Source of the DNA: CBDFHB01 sp965250115
GTDB lineage: Bacteria > Acidobacteriota > Vicinamibacteria > Marinacidobacterales > SMYC01
Length of the DNA: 64,000 nucleotides
NCBI GenBank assembly: GCA_965250115.1
Contig: CBDFNJ010000001.1
Location: 992,001-1,056,000, forward strand
Reading direction: 5' to 3'
Numbering within the stretch: the first letter of the stretch is position 1; each line of letters begins with the position of its first letter. The notes under the pieces were generated by a model. That model was not told the origin of the DNA. It did not search any database and was given only the letters and a program-made list of their open reading frames with translations. Below, piece after piece: positions 9,456 to 18,641 of the stretch. The translations under genes were made by a program, and so were the position numbers.

Positions 9456-10244
9456 ATGAGACCTACGAGCTATCAGTCTGAAGATCTCGACCGCCTGTTG
9501 AGGAAGCACAAAATAGCTACCCTCGATGATTTGAAGGCAGTGTTGGGTACCGATGTGGACTCGACCGTCTTCCGAAAGCTCAATGAGTTGGCGTATCGGA
9601 CAAGCTACTCCCACCGTGGTAGCTACTACACGTTGGACGAGATCGCCCAGTTCGATCGAAAAGGTCTTTGGTCGTTGCGCTCAGTGTGGTTCTCGAAGTA
9701 CGGGACGTTGCTTGCGACGGTAAAAGCGTTGGTCGCGGCCTGTGAGGCAGGCTACTACGTCGACGAGCTCGAGGACGTGGTGCAGGTTGACGTCAAGGCT
9801 CCTCTGTTGAAACTGGTCCGAGAGAAAAGATTGGCGCGCGAGCAGGTGTTCGGCCGATATCTGTATCTGGCCACCGATGTGAGCACGCGCAAGCAACAGC
9901 TCTCGGCCCGCCAGATACATGAGGCGTCACCTTCCACGTTGGGCTGGGTCGGGGGAGTCCGCGTGCTCCCCGTGGAGTTGAAGGCTGCGATCGTTCTTTT
10001 CTACAGCCTGCTCGATGAAAAGCAGCGCCGTCTCTACGCGGGAGTCGAGGCCATGAAGCTCGGTCACGGTGGCGACCAACAGATTGCCGAACTGCTCGGG
10101 ATGGATCCGAGCACGGTAGCCAGAGGTCGTAGGGAATTGCTAATGAGAGATGTTGAGCTCGACGGAGTTCGGCGAAAGGGTGGCGGACGGCGCGCCGTGC
10201 AAAAAAAACGCCAGAAGTCATCGCCAAGATCGAAGAACTCATGA
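9456..10244 (+). CDS. ISAzo13-family transposase, first frame (N-terminal extension plus HTH)
   Basis: A 262-residue frame. Residues 1 to about 165 form a domain not found in standard ISAzo13 transposases: it contains the segment TVFRKLNELAYRTSYSHRG followed by SYYTLDEIAQFDRKGLWS, which looks like a winged-helix DNA-binding unit, and a second helical part (LLKLVREKRLAREQVFGRYLY). From about residue 172 the ISAzo13 N-terminus begins, with a helix-turn-helix around HGGDQQIAELLGMDPSTVARG. The last 11 residues after the A8 run are out of register with the family, while the -1 frame continues it. The protein is therefore probably the shorter product of a frameshifted pair. Confidence 0.85.
   Translation: MRPTSYQSEDLDRLLRKHKIATLDDLKAVLGTDVDSTVFRKLNELAYRTSYSHRGSYYTLDEIAQFDRKGLWSLRSVWFSKYGTLLATVKALVAACEAGYYVDELEDVVQVDVKAPLLKLVREKRLAREQVFGRYLYLATDVSTRKQQLSARQIHEASPSTLGWVGGVRVLPVELKAAIVLFYSLLDEKQRRLYAGVEAMKLGHGGDQQIAELLGMDPSTVARGRRELLMRDVELDGVRRKGGGRRAVQKKRQKSSPRSKNS
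10201..10208 (+). promoter_or_regulatory. A8 slippery site joining the two ISAzo13 transposase frames
   Basis: Eight A residues (context gtgcA8cgcc) sit where the first frame leaves family similarity. A -1 shift here converts QKKRQK into QKKTPEVIAKIEELMK and leads directly into the second frame, giving one protein of about 565 residues whose junction matches the normal ISAzo13 layout. The mechanism could be ribosomal -1 slippage or transcriptional slippage. The run is eight bases in both copies of the element. Confidence 0.7.
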
Positions 10245-11152
10245 AGCACGACACCGCGGGCGATCCGATGACGGGAGTGAAATGGACGCGGCGGACCACC
10301 GACAAGATTGCTTGCGAGCTAAGAAGCCTCGGTGTGAACGTCAGCAGCAAAACCGTCGGTCGACTGCTCAAACAGCTCGGCTTCTCGTTGCGGGTGAACC
10401 ACAAGAAGCTGTGCGGTGCCACGTCCGAAGATCGCGATACCCAATTCGCGTGTATCGCCGAACTGCGCGCGCGTTTTGCCGCAGCTGGTCATCCCATCAT
10501 CAGCGTAGACACGAAGAAACGGGAGCTGGTGGGATTATTCAAAAACGGCGGGCAGGCCTGGAACCGCGAGCCGACTCTCGTCAAAGACCATGACTTCCGT
10601 TCCGAATCGAACGGCATCGCAATCCCCTACGGCGTCTACGATCTGCTCGCGAACCGCGGGACAGTGTTCATTGGTACCTCGTACAACACCCCGGACTTCG
10701 CCGTGAATGCCATCGAGAAGTGGTGGCGAACGGAAGGACGGCGACGCTATCCTGCAGCCCGTGACCTCGCGATATTGGCAGACGCCGGGGGCAGCAATGG
10801 CTATCGGTGTCGGGGTTGGAAGCACGGGCTTCAAACGCGGATTTGCAATCGCCACGACATCGCTATCACCATAGCCCACTATCCGTCCGGTACATCCAAG
10901 TGGAATCCAGTGGAGCACCGTCTGTTCAGCGAGGTCAGCAAGAACTGGGCGGGCAGGCCTCTCGACAGCTACGAAACCATCCTCAAATACATCCGCACGA
11001 CCACCACCTCTTCCGGTTTGCGAGTACGCGCACACCTTATCCGGCGTCGTTATCCGAAGGGCGTCAAAATCACTGACGAGCGGATGCAGGCGCTTTCCGT
11101 TACAAAGGACCAGACTCCACCCAAATGGAACTACACCATCCGACCGTCTTGA
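10241..11152 (+). CDS. ISAzo13-family transposase, second frame (DDE catalytic domain)
   Basis: A 303-residue frame whose ATG overlaps the previous stop as ATGA. It carries the ISAzo13/Rhodopirellula-type DDE domain: GDPMTGVKWTRRTTDKIACE at the start, first Asp in SVDTKKRELVGLFKNGG, second in ADAGGSNGYRCRGW, and Glu in HYPSGTSKWNPVEHRLF. All three catalytic residues are present. It could be made alone by translational coupling or, more likely, as the C-terminal part of the frameshift fusion. Differences from copy B include Ala/Glu in LR(A/E)RFAAAG, Asp/Gly in VK(D/G)HDF, His/Arg before YPSG and Pro/Leu in DQT(P/L)PK. Confidence 0.9.
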   Translation: MKHDTAGDPMTGVKWTRRTTDKIACELRSLGVNVSSKTVGRLLKQLGFSLRVNHKKLCGATSEDRDTQFACIAELRARFAAAGHPIISVDTKKRELVGLFKNGGQAWNREPTLVKDHDFRSESNGIAIPYGVYDLLANRGTVFIGTSYNTPDFAVNAIEKWWRTEGRRRYPAARDLAILADAGGSNGYRCRGWKHGLQTRICNRHDIAITIAHYPSGTSKWNPVEHRLFSEVSKNWAGRPLDSYETILKYIRTTTTSSGLRVRAHLIRRRYPKGVKITDERMQALSVTKDQTPPKWNYTIRPS

Positions 11153-13871
11153 AAACGGGAACTTATTTTGTCGCCGGCCCTAAGAAGCTCGAGGAATACC
11201 TATCTCGGAGGCTAGAGGAGTTCGAGCTTGCGGCACTAATGATGGATGGCCTTGAGGTGGCCGGACAGACCGTCGTCGTAACTCTCGGTATCACAATAGA
11301 TGGAACGAAGGTGCCCTTGGGTATATGGCTGGGCTCGACGGAGAACTCTCGGGTGTGCACCGCGATGTTGCAGAACCTTCTCGAGCGGGAATTGCGGATC
11401 GACGAATCGATTCTCTGCGTAGTGGACGGAGGCAAAGGGATCCGCAAAGCACTCGTCGACGTTTTGGGGGATCTCGCGGTTATCCAAAGATGCCAGCTCC
11501 ACAAACTCCGAAATCTACGCTCGTACCTTCCCAAGTCCCGTCACGCCTACGTGCTCCAGACAATGAAGGAAGCGTACAAATGCAAGAGTGCCGACAAGGC
11601 GCGCAAGCGACTTCAGGCATTGGTGTCGTGGCTCGAGCGAAACGGCTACGACGAAGCTGCCGGAAGCCTTCGAGAAGGGATGGAAGAGACCCTCACGGTT
11701 GTGAAGCTCGCTCTACCCGAGTTACTTCGCAAATCTCTGGCCACGACAAACGCCATCGAGAATCTCAACGGCACCATCCGCAGAGTCTCGAGAAACGTCA
11801 AGCGGTGGAAGAGTCCTTCCATGATTCGCCGATGGACCGCTCTCGGCGTCGTCACGGCGGAGAAAAAGTTTCACCGTATCAAAGGCTATCGCCATATGGG
11901 CGCTCTCGTTCACGCGCTTAGAAGCAAACAGAAATCTCTTGACAGCGATGAGGTTGCTGCCTAAGAGTATTCACAGGTGCCGCCGCTACCCGACCAAATT
12001 CAACAGCGGCCGGGACATCCCCTCTTCAATAAGCGGGGCTCGAAGAGCCTATTGTCGTTCAATACCGGCAATGTTGCACCCGCGGATCTAGGTGTCGGGG
12101 TCGGCTATTTGAGCAATATCGACGGCATCGGCGCATTGACGGCGTCGGACGCCCGAGACATCGTCGTCAAGGTCATACGGGGCTATCGCTTGTCCGTGGA
12201 TCCGCTCACGAACCGCATCTACGACACCAGCGGGGATCTGAACTTCTCGAAATTCGATGAAGACGGTAATCCGACTTGGAAGCTCTACGAAAGCACGGCG
12301 AATTCCTTGGCGGTCGTCTCGAATCCACCGCGCTCGCCTGACTTCGACCCGCCATTGAATCACGCGAACGAGTATGGCGTCGGCGGATCGGTCGAAGGAG
12401 ACGGTTTCTATTGGGACCATTTCAACCGGAAGACGATGGTGTACTACACCTCCAACGCGGGGATCTTGCACGGCTTCGACGCCGAGACGGGGGCCGAGGT
12501 CCTAGGCTTCCTTCCCGACGACGTGCTGGGGCTCGATCCGGCCGAGACTCCCGGTAGCAGAGATACGTTGAAGGATTTCGTGGCGCTCGTCGTGGCGGAG
12601 AACAACGGCGTCATCAATCACAAGTTCATGCTGTCCGGCTCGCCGTCGCCCGCCGACGCTTTTCTCAGAGGCGACGAAGGTGGCGACGATCAGTGGCACA
12701 CGCTCCTCACCTTGGGTCGCGGGCGTGGAGGGCGCTTCCTGACGATGCTCGACGTCACCGAGGCGCCCAACCCGAACCAGCTGCAGCTGCTCTGGAACCG
12801 GGGAAATCGTGAGGGGATCGTGGAGGGCGTCATCGACGGCCTGGGCGAGACCTGGTCCACGCCCGTGATGGGCGATGTCGATACGCGCGGAAATCCCAAC
12901 GTACTCGATACCAGAGTCGATCAGTGGCTCGCCTTCGCAGGAGGCGGCTACGGTTGTGACAACGACGAGAACGAGGGCCATTCTATCTTCGCGTTTCGTG
13001 TCGAGAACGGCGACATCTATTTCGAGGATCAGGTCACGAGCGAACCGCTTGACACTATTTCCAACAACGCTCTGCCAGCAATGCAGACGCTCTTCAACCC
13101 CCATCAGCAGGACATTGCGGACAACAAAGACTATGTGACACGAGTTTATATCCCCGACGTGCAGGGGCGGGTGTGGAAACTTATTACCGCCGATCCCGAT
13201 CCCGACAACTGGACGTTGAATGTCTTCGCGGAGATGGGCTTCGATCATCCGATTACGGCCCCAGTCACGCTGATGAAGGACACGTTCACACCCAATCGGG
13301 TCGCGGTGATGGCTGGGTCTGGCGGAGATCGCCGCGCGCCGATTCCTCCCGGTGGGTTCAAGTTTCGTGCGTGGATTGACCTGGACGCGGAAGGTCAAAA
13401 CACGACGCAATTCTTGCCCGGGGACATTCCACTGAGCGAGAGAATCTTCGATATGGACGAGCGCATGTTCAACCAACCCGTCACCGTGGGGCTCATTGGC
13501 AACGCCGTGCCTGCGCTCGTTTTCTTCACCGCTTCGCGGGAAGACTTCGATACCGGAACCTGCATCATCACGTTCAACAGCACGCTCTACGTGGCACTCG
13601 CGACGGGCGGCCAGCCCGCATTCGACCTTGACTCCTCGTCGGCCGGATCCGACTCCGTCGACCTGGGAGACTCCAAAGTGCAGGGAGGCACTTCCAGAGA
13701 CGGGGCGTTCTATATCTCATTGAGTGGCGGGCTCGGCGTCGATGGCCACGTCGAGATATGGGGTGACGCAGCAGATCCCTTTGGCGCGGATGCCGAGGCT
13801 GGGGGCGGTGGTCAATACACGATCCAACTGCTCACCGAAGGCTTCCGCATCTCACCGTTTTGAGCTCATCA

Positions 13872-15182
13872 TCACAACAGGTGGCGGGCCTTCACGTCCA
13901 AATAGTGGTTGATGATCGAAGCCGCGAGCTCGTTGGGCATGACCTCCGTCGCGTGAATCCCGGAAGCCCTCAGCGCCGCGAGACGCAGCTCTTGAGCGGA
14001 CAACATCTCGGTAGCGGCTGCTACCTCATAGGCCTCGAGGTCGGTAGCGGGGACTCTCTCCGCGAGCTCTACGAGAGGTAGGTCTCGAACGAGCACGCAC
14101 AAGAACAGATGCGACGAGGTGACGCTCCTCAGGTAGCGCCCAATCGCATCGAGGTGCTGCTCGTCGAGCGCGTAGGTGAGAAGAAGGACGAGCGCGCGTT
14201 TCTTTTGCCGCCGTAGCAGGTCCTCGCAGGCGACACCGTAGTCGGAGGCTTCGAGCCGAGGCTCGAGGTCGTAAGTCTGACGAATCAATGACTGGATAGC
14301 GGCTTTGCCCCGAACCGGTCCAGCATGCCTTTCGATCCGGTTCGAGAACGCGACGAAGGAAACGTTGTCCCCTTGACCGAGCGCGATGTAGCTCAGAATG
14401 ATGGAAGCGTTCAGTGCGCGATCCAGATGGGAGATGCCATCGGTCTCGTTGAACATCGATCGCCCGCAGTCCAGAAGGATCACGATGTTTTGGTTGCGCT
14501 CGGTGGTGAACTCGCGACTGATGAGCTTCTGGTGCTTGGCGGTCGCCCTCCAGTCGATCTGTCGCATTTCGTCCTCGCGACGATATTCCCGGAGTCTTTC
14601 GAACTCGCCCTCCCGGCCTTTTAGTCGCCAGAGTTTCAGGCCCATTTCGGAAAGCCGATTTCTCCGGGCGAGGAGGTCGAAACGGCGGACCGTTCGGATG
14701 TCGGGATAGATCCGAACGTCGTCGACGAGAGGTCTCTCGACGGAGCGCATCCATAGGCGGTAAGGGCTCTCGTATCGGAAGTGCAAGAACGAAAAGCGAT
14801 TGGAGCCCCGTTTCCCCGGATACAAATGGTAGACGGCCTCTACCTCCCGCTGAGGCACGAGCTCGGCCTCGAAGGGTAAACCCTCCACGCGACTGGGGCG
14901 CGGCGGCTCGTCGGTGGCCTCGACGCGTAGCGGAGTGGACGAGCGATTGAGGAATCTCAAGATCACGGGGTTTGCCGCTCCCACGCTGAGGACTTCGGAA
15001 ACCTCCCGATGCGTGTCGATCAGCTCGGGCGGTACGCTGCGGTAGAGGTCGTAAATAGCCGCAAGGGTCACGAGGAAGTTGGCGGAGAGAGCGATGAACG
15101 TGAGAAGCGGCACCCAAATGCCGAGGACGAGTAGCCCTCCCGCCAGGGCGTAGCATGCGATCAGGCGTGGTCGGGGAATCAC
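13872..15182 (-). CDS. DUF58 domain protein
   Basis: A 436-residue protein with two N-terminal hydrophobic segments (about residues 9-40) and a long cytoplasmic region. The DUF58 signature is present as GREGEFERLREYRREDEMRQ...IDWRATAKHQKL, followed by NIVILLDCGRSMF, a vWA-like strand with a degenerate MIDAS. It is the last gene of a coupled operon: its GTG start overlaps the MoxR stop (GTGA). DUF58 proteins are found with MoxR ATPases almost universally and are thought to be their substrates or partners in assembly of metal-dependent or membrane complexes. Nine bases separate its stop from the convergent pilY1 stop. Confidence 0.88.
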   Translation of the reverse strand: MIPRPRLIACYALAGGLLVLGIWVPLLTFIALSANFLVTLAAIYDLYRSVPPELIDTHREVSEVLSVGAANPVILRFLNRSSTPLRVEATDEPPRPSRVEGLPFEAELVPQREVEAVYHLYPGKRGSNRFSFLHFRYESPYRLWMRSVERPLVDDVRIYPDIRTVRRFDLLARRNRLSEMGLKLWRLKGREGEFERLREYRREDEMRQIDWRATAKHQKLISREFTTERNQNIVILLDCGRSMFNETDGISHLDRALNASIILSYIALGQGDNVSFVAFSNRIERHAGPVRGKAAIQSLIRQTYDLEPRLEASDYGVACEDLLRRQKKRALVLLLTYALDEQHLDAIGRYLRSVTSSHLFLCVLVRDLPLVELAERVPATDLEAYEVAAATEMLSAQELRLAALRASGIHATEVMPNELAASIINHYLDVKARHLL

Positions 15183-16171
15183 GATCGCGGCGCTGTGACC
15201 GATTCCAGGATCTGAGCTACGACCCCGTCCGCGTTCTCACCTTCTATCTCTGCTTCCGAGCGGAGCATCAGGCGGTGCCGCAGCACCCAGGGAGCGATTT
15301 CCTTGACGTCGTCTGGGGTCACGAAATCTCGACCGCGGCACGCTGCGAGCACACGCGAAGCGATGAAAAGGTTCACACTGCCGCGTGGACTCGCACCGAC
15401 AAGAACGGAATGCCAGCTTCTGGTCTTTGCGACGATCTCGGTAATGTAGTTGATGACCTTCGGTTCGACGATGACCTTGGCGGTGGCGGCTTGTATCGCG
15501 ACGACCTCCTCCGCCGTCATGATCGTTTTCAAGTCGAAGCCGCTGAGCTCTCTCGGATCGCGGCCAGCCGCATAGTGTTGAAGGATTTCGACCTCCTGCT
15601 CCACCGTGGGGTAGTCGACGAGTAGTTTGAACATGAAGCGGTCGATCTGAGCCTCGGGCAACGGATAGGTGCCCTCGTGCTCCAGTGGATTCTGGGTCGC
15701 GAGCACGAGAAACGGCCGCCGCAGGCGATAGGTTTTGCCGTCCGCAGTGACCTGTCGTTCTTGCATCACCTCCAGGAGGGACGACTGTGTCTTCGGGGGC
15801 GAGCGGTTGATCTCGTCCGTAAGCAGGAGATTGGTGAACACCGGCCCGGGTTTGAAGTGAAACTCCTGTTCCTTCATGTCGAAGACGCTGTGACCGGTAA
15901 GGTCCGAGGGCATGAGGTCCGGAGTGAACTGGATTCGTCGGAAGTGGCAGGACACGCTTCTGGATAGAACGTTCACCAGAAGCGTCTTCCCGAGTCCCGG
16001 AGGGCCCTCGAGCAAAACGCTGCCCTCCGAGAAAAGCGCGACGAGCACGCCTTCGATGAGCGCCTCCTGGCCAATGATGACCTTCGCGACTTCCTTGCGC
16101 GTGGCCTCGAACAAACCCGCCACACGATTCAGGGGCAGAGCTGCGGTGGGTTGACTTGCCGATGGCTCCAT
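15179..16171 (-). CDS. MoxR-family AAA+ ATPase
   Basis: A 330-residue cytoplasmic ATPase. Walker A is GPPGLGKTLL (about residue 58), Walker B LLTDEINRSPPKTQ (about 115), sensor 1 LATQNPLEHEGTYPLPEAQ, and the arginine-rich lid is SPRGSVNLFIASRVLA. These are the MoxR family features. The ATG at 16171 is directly preceded by a GTG that could also serve; AAGGAAGG lies upstream. It is coupled to DUF58 downstream (4-bp overlap) and lies 12 bp after DUF4350. MoxR enzymes act as chaperone-like ATPases, usually with vWA or DUF58 proteins. Confidence 0.93.
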   Translation of the reverse strand: MEPSASQPTAALPLNRVAGLFEATRKEVAKVIIGQEALIEGVLVALFSEGSVLLEGPPGLGKTLLVNVLSRSVSCHFRRIQFTPDLMPSDLTGHSVFDMKEQEFHFKPGPVFTNLLLTDEINRSPPKTQSSLLEVMQERQVTADGKTYRLRRPFLVLATQNPLEHEGTYPLPEAQIDRFMFKLLVDYPTVEQEVEILQHYAAGRDPRELSGFDLKTIMTAEEVVAIQAATAKVIVEPKVINYITEIVAKTRSWHSVLVGASPRGSVNLFIASRVLAACRGRDFVTPDDVKEIAPWVLRHRLMLRSEAEIEGENADGVVAQILESVTAPRS

Positions 16172-16183
16172 CACGTCCTTCCT

Positions 16184-17326
16184 TTAGTGAGTGCCTGATC
16201 GATATCTGGCGAGCGATTCGATGATGGAGGCCACCGCCTCGCGTCCGATCACGGGACTCTTGGCGGCTCTCAGCGCCCGCCCGAGCTCTGGCGGGGGCTC
16301 GGCAGCCCTCGCCTCGAGGTGCGCCCCGCTCTCGCTCTTCCCAAATTGGAGCCCCAGCGGGCGCCGAAAGAACTCGAGGTACGAAGCGACGAGACGTCCA
16401 CCGGTCCCCACGCGGAAATGCAGGCTTCCGAGCGCTTGGGCGTGCTCGACGAGGCTTCGACGGGCCGCAGCGGAAGACGTCTGCAACGGTCCGAAGCGCC
16501 GGCTCACCATCCAACCGAAGAGCAAGGTGACGACGAGAAGCTGCAGAGTCAGGAGTCTGAACGGGTCTTCCATCAGGATTCCGACAACTTTGGGAGCGCC
16601 CTCGGCATTCATGCTTTCGTCGAAGTATACGGGGCCGCTCGGATCGGCCAGCTCCAGGACTCGAAACGCCAGGAGTCCGCTATCGGGTTTAGTAAGAGAG
16701 CGGTTCGTGAAGACGAAGTCACTCGCCACGACGATGATCGAGCCGTCTCCCACCGCCTGCCACAAGATCTGCGGCGCTCCGTCTTGGTAGAGCACAACGG
16801 TGGCGTCGGGCTCGGTGTATCGAATTTGTCCGAAGCTGCGCCAGTCGACGATTCCCTCCACCAGATCCGTCTCGATTTCCCGGGAGTCCACAGGGTCTTC
16901 GCGCTCTTCGCCCGCAGCCTCCGGCTCTTCGTCATCGAGATCGATCGAAAGACTCGTCGTCGAAACGATCCGAACCCCGAAAGGCTCGAGCTCCACGGCG
17001 GGATCTCGCCAGCGTGCCGCGAAGACGAGGACCCGTCCTTGCGACACCCAATCGTGCAGCGTCTGCCATTGTGCGCGGTCCGGGTAGCGGGCTGGTCCCA
17101 GAATGACGAGTGTGTCGCTATCCGGATCGTCCGGAACGAGAGATGTCGCGTTGCGCTCGACGGCGGAGAGCAAGTTCTGGGCGAGCAGGAAGAACGCCTT
17201 CTTTCCCCCACCGTCCTCGTCGAAGGAGTCTGCACTGTCGTTGCCGCGTGGAGCAGGAAGGAGCCCGTAGCCCACGAAAAGGAGAGCGAGTAGTGCGGTG
17301 GCCCAAAGCCATTCGGGATGCTTCAT
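16184..17326 (-). CDS. DUF4350 domain membrane-anchored protein
   Basis: A 380-residue protein with an N-terminal membrane helix (WATALLALLFVGYGLLP) and a second one near residue 285 (LLTLQLLVVTLLFGWMV). Between them is a DUF4350 domain of the glutamine-amidotransferase-like fold: TLVILGPARYPDRAQWQTLHDW and VLVFAARW. The C-terminal part contains helices ending LARYRS. The ATG is placed at 17326, where it overlaps the upstream stop as ATGA. DUF4350 proteins are constant members of MoxR/DUF58/DUF4129 operons; the function is not established. Confidence 0.8.
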   Translation of the reverse strand: MKHPEWLWATALLALLFVGYGLLPAPRGNDSADSFDEDGGGKKAFFLLAQNLLSAVERNATSLVPDDPDSDTLVILGPARYPDRAQWQTLHDWVSQGRVLVFAARWRDPAVELEPFGVRIVSTTSLSIDLDDEEPEAAGEEREDPVDSREIETDLVEGIVDWRSFGQIRYTEPDATVVLYQDGAPQILWQAVGDGSIIVVASDFVFTNRSLTKPDSGLLAFRVLELADPSGPVYFDESMNAEGAPKVVGILMEDPFRLLTLQLLVVTLLFGWMVSRRFGPLQTSSAAARRSLVEHAQALGSLHFRVGTGGRLVASYLEFFRRPLGLQFGKSESGAHLEARAAEPPPELGRALRAAKSPVIGREAVASIIESLARYRSGTH

Positions 17327-18069
17327 TGCGATCCCCCGAGAAAGCTCTTTTGGTACTCGCGGCAACACATATGAAAACCGTCGGCAGTCGCCTCTCGTCG
17401 GCCGAAGTAGACGTGCTCGAAAGTCGAGACGATGGCCAAAAGCGACTGACGGACCACGCCGCGAGCGGCCCGAAGGTAATCGCGATTCGTCAATCCCTGG
17501 CGGTGGCGAACGAGTCCTCGCCTTTCGAGAGCGCTCATCGCGCCTAACAGAAGCTCGCGGATCGCCTTTTTGAACTGTTTATTCTCACCGAGGGCCTGTG
17601 CACGTTGCCAATAGTGTTGGGGGTCGGTCTCTCCAGGTGCCTCGCCGGCACGAAACAGTCGCGCCTCCTCATGCTTCGAGTCGAGTTTTCGTTCGCGCCT
17701 CGCGCTCATGATCGATTTTAGGATGAAGGCGACGGCGGCGACGAGGACGAGACCAGCCATCGCGTAGAGCACGAGCTCGATTCCGGGCAACCGGATGGGC
17801 TCGGAACGTGACTCCTCGTCCGGATTGCCGAGAGTCCGAGCGAGCCAATCCAAGAAGCGCTCCAGCCACTCCGGGGTTTCCGACGCTTCCTCCGGCTCGG
17901 GAGGTTCGACGCGAAGCCGTGAAAACTCCGGACGCGACATGACCTCGGCGAGGGACTCGCGTACCACCGGAGTGTCCTCGAGTCGATAGCCCTCCACGTC
18001 CTCCTCTTGCGCCGTCAGCGGCCGAACCGCGAGTGCGACGAGGACCGTGAGTAGGATGCTACGCGGCAT
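17323..18069 (-). CDS. DUF4129 domain protein with signal peptide
   Basis: A 248-residue protein. A cleavable or anchor signal (MPRSILLTVLVALAVRPLTAQ) is followed by an acidic periplasmic region, one membrane helix (ELVLYAMAGLVLVAAVAFIL, about residue 110) and a C-terminal DUF4129 domain with GLVRHRQGLTNRDYLRAARG and FEHVYFGRREATADGF. The start at 18069 lies five bases after the upstream membrane-protein stop. The protein belongs to the same coupled operon as MoxR and DUF58; its cytoplasmic or periplasmic side is uncertain. Confidence 0.82.
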   Translation of the reverse strand: MPRSILLTVLVALAVRPLTAQEEDVEGYRLEDTPVVRESLAEVMSRPEFSRLRVEPPEPEEASETPEWLERFLDWLARTLGNPDEESRSEPIRLPGIELVLYAMAGLVLVAAVAFILKSIMSARRERKLDSKHEEARLFRAGEAPGETDPQHYWQRAQALGENKQFKKAIRELLLGAMSALERRGLVRHRQGLTNRDYLRAARGVVRQSLLAIVSTFEHVYFGRREATADGFHMCCREYQKSFLGGSQ

Positions 18070-18641
18070 GGAGCTCAAGCGATGCGTCGTGCCTCGACAC
18101 GGCACTGGATCTCGATGTCCCAGCCCTCCTTGCGGATGCGGGCGTCGAGATAGCAAAAAAACCAGGCCAAACGTGCCAGAGGGTAGACCAGCCACCAGCT
18201 GGCGGCCAAGGCCGTGATTACTAGCGGATCATAGGATAGCAGGTTGAAGACATCTTCGAAGGCCATCGCCCGCGACACTTTCGCGAGCAACAGCGGCACG
18301 CCGAATAGAACCTGGGATCCGACGTCGACCGTCAAGAAGAGCGCTATGCTGAGGGCCGCGGCGAAGCCGACGATCGCCAGATACCTGCCGCAGGCTTCGA
18401 CGAAGTGGTTGCGCAGGATCTCTGCGAGTCGCTTGCCAATGCGAAGCCCGCGGAGGCGCTCGAGGGTCAGGACTTCGGACAAGAATCCGTAGCGTGCCGC
18501 CATGGGAACCCAGACAACGCCCCAGCAGAGAACACCGAGCGCGGCCAGAAGCGTGCGGGCGACGGGGAGCATGATCAGCAGCGCCCCGATGTGGCTCCAG
18601 AAGTGCTTCAGAGAGTTCTTCAAAGTGAAGGCCTCCCCGAA

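Larger units (their letters stand above)
9256..11180 (+). mobile_element. ISAzo13-family element, copy A (1,925 bp)
   Basis: The left end is GGGCCGCCGACAAAATAA and the right end, inverted, GGGCCGGCGACAAAATAA: 17 of 18 matching bases. The element is flanked by TAA on both sides (9253-9255 and 11181-11183), and comparison with the uninterrupted IS256 copy B at 19257-19263 proves the empty site had a single TAA. It carries a roughly 200-bp leader, two overlapping transposase frames and only 28 bp after the second stop. A second copy of identical length is at 40940-42864. Confidence 0.95.
8741..11964 (+). pseudogene. IS256-family (Mutator-type) transposase, split by inner element
   Basis: The reading frame starts at 8741 after AAGGAG and runs to the inner element at 9256; it resumes at 11184 and ends at 11964. 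Joined, it is 431 residues and nearly identical to the intact copy B; one difference seen is Glu for Gly in LER(E/G)LRIDES. The DDE residues would lie in MMDGLEV, VVDGGKG and NAIENLNGT. As it stands the 5' part reads into the inner element and stops at 9358, so no active enzyme is made from this locus, although copy B could act on its ends. Confidence 0.92.
8635..12022 (+). mobile_element. IS256-family element, copy A (interrupted by ISAzo13-family element)
   Basis: The ends read GGGGATGTCCCGCC on the left and, inverted, GGGGATGTCCCGGCC on the right, with further similarity (TGTTGAATTTGG, GGGTAGCGGCGG) inwards. Flanking direct repeats are TCTTCAAC (8627-8634) and TCTTCAAT (12023-12030): an 8-bp target duplication with one later base change. 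Without the inner 1,925-bp element and its 3-bp duplication the unit is 1,460 bp, exactly the length of copy B at 18642-20101. It lies in pilY1, in the same orientation as copy B. Confidence 0.93.
7209..13863 (+). pseudogene. pilY1: pilY1-type pilus tip adhesin, broken by frameshift and IS insertion
   Basis: The intact gene would encode about 1,085 residues. Seen: a signal peptide ending SGSGRAQ, a von Willebrand A domain with MIDAS motif DTSGSMN, a calcium loop DVNGDGYPDKPNG, then after the insertion the beta-propeller part (SNAGILHGFDAETGAEVLGF; VYIPDVQGRVWKLI) typical of PilY1. Two lesions are visible. Near 7966-7968 (a CCC run) the frame shifts by one base, so translation from 7209 stops at 8048 and the rest continues in another frame. 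At 8634/12031 a 1,460-bp IS256-family element (itself interrupted) is inserted; removing it and one target copy restores ...SLLFN|KRGSK... in frame. PilY1 normally caps the type IV pilus and controls retraction and adhesion; this copy should give at most a truncated vWA fragment. Confidence 0.85.

Noticed and set aside
12502..13476. 324-codon open frame opposite the pilY1 propeller region
   Set aside because: No family features and no ribosome-binding site; the pilY1 strand has clear domain signatures.
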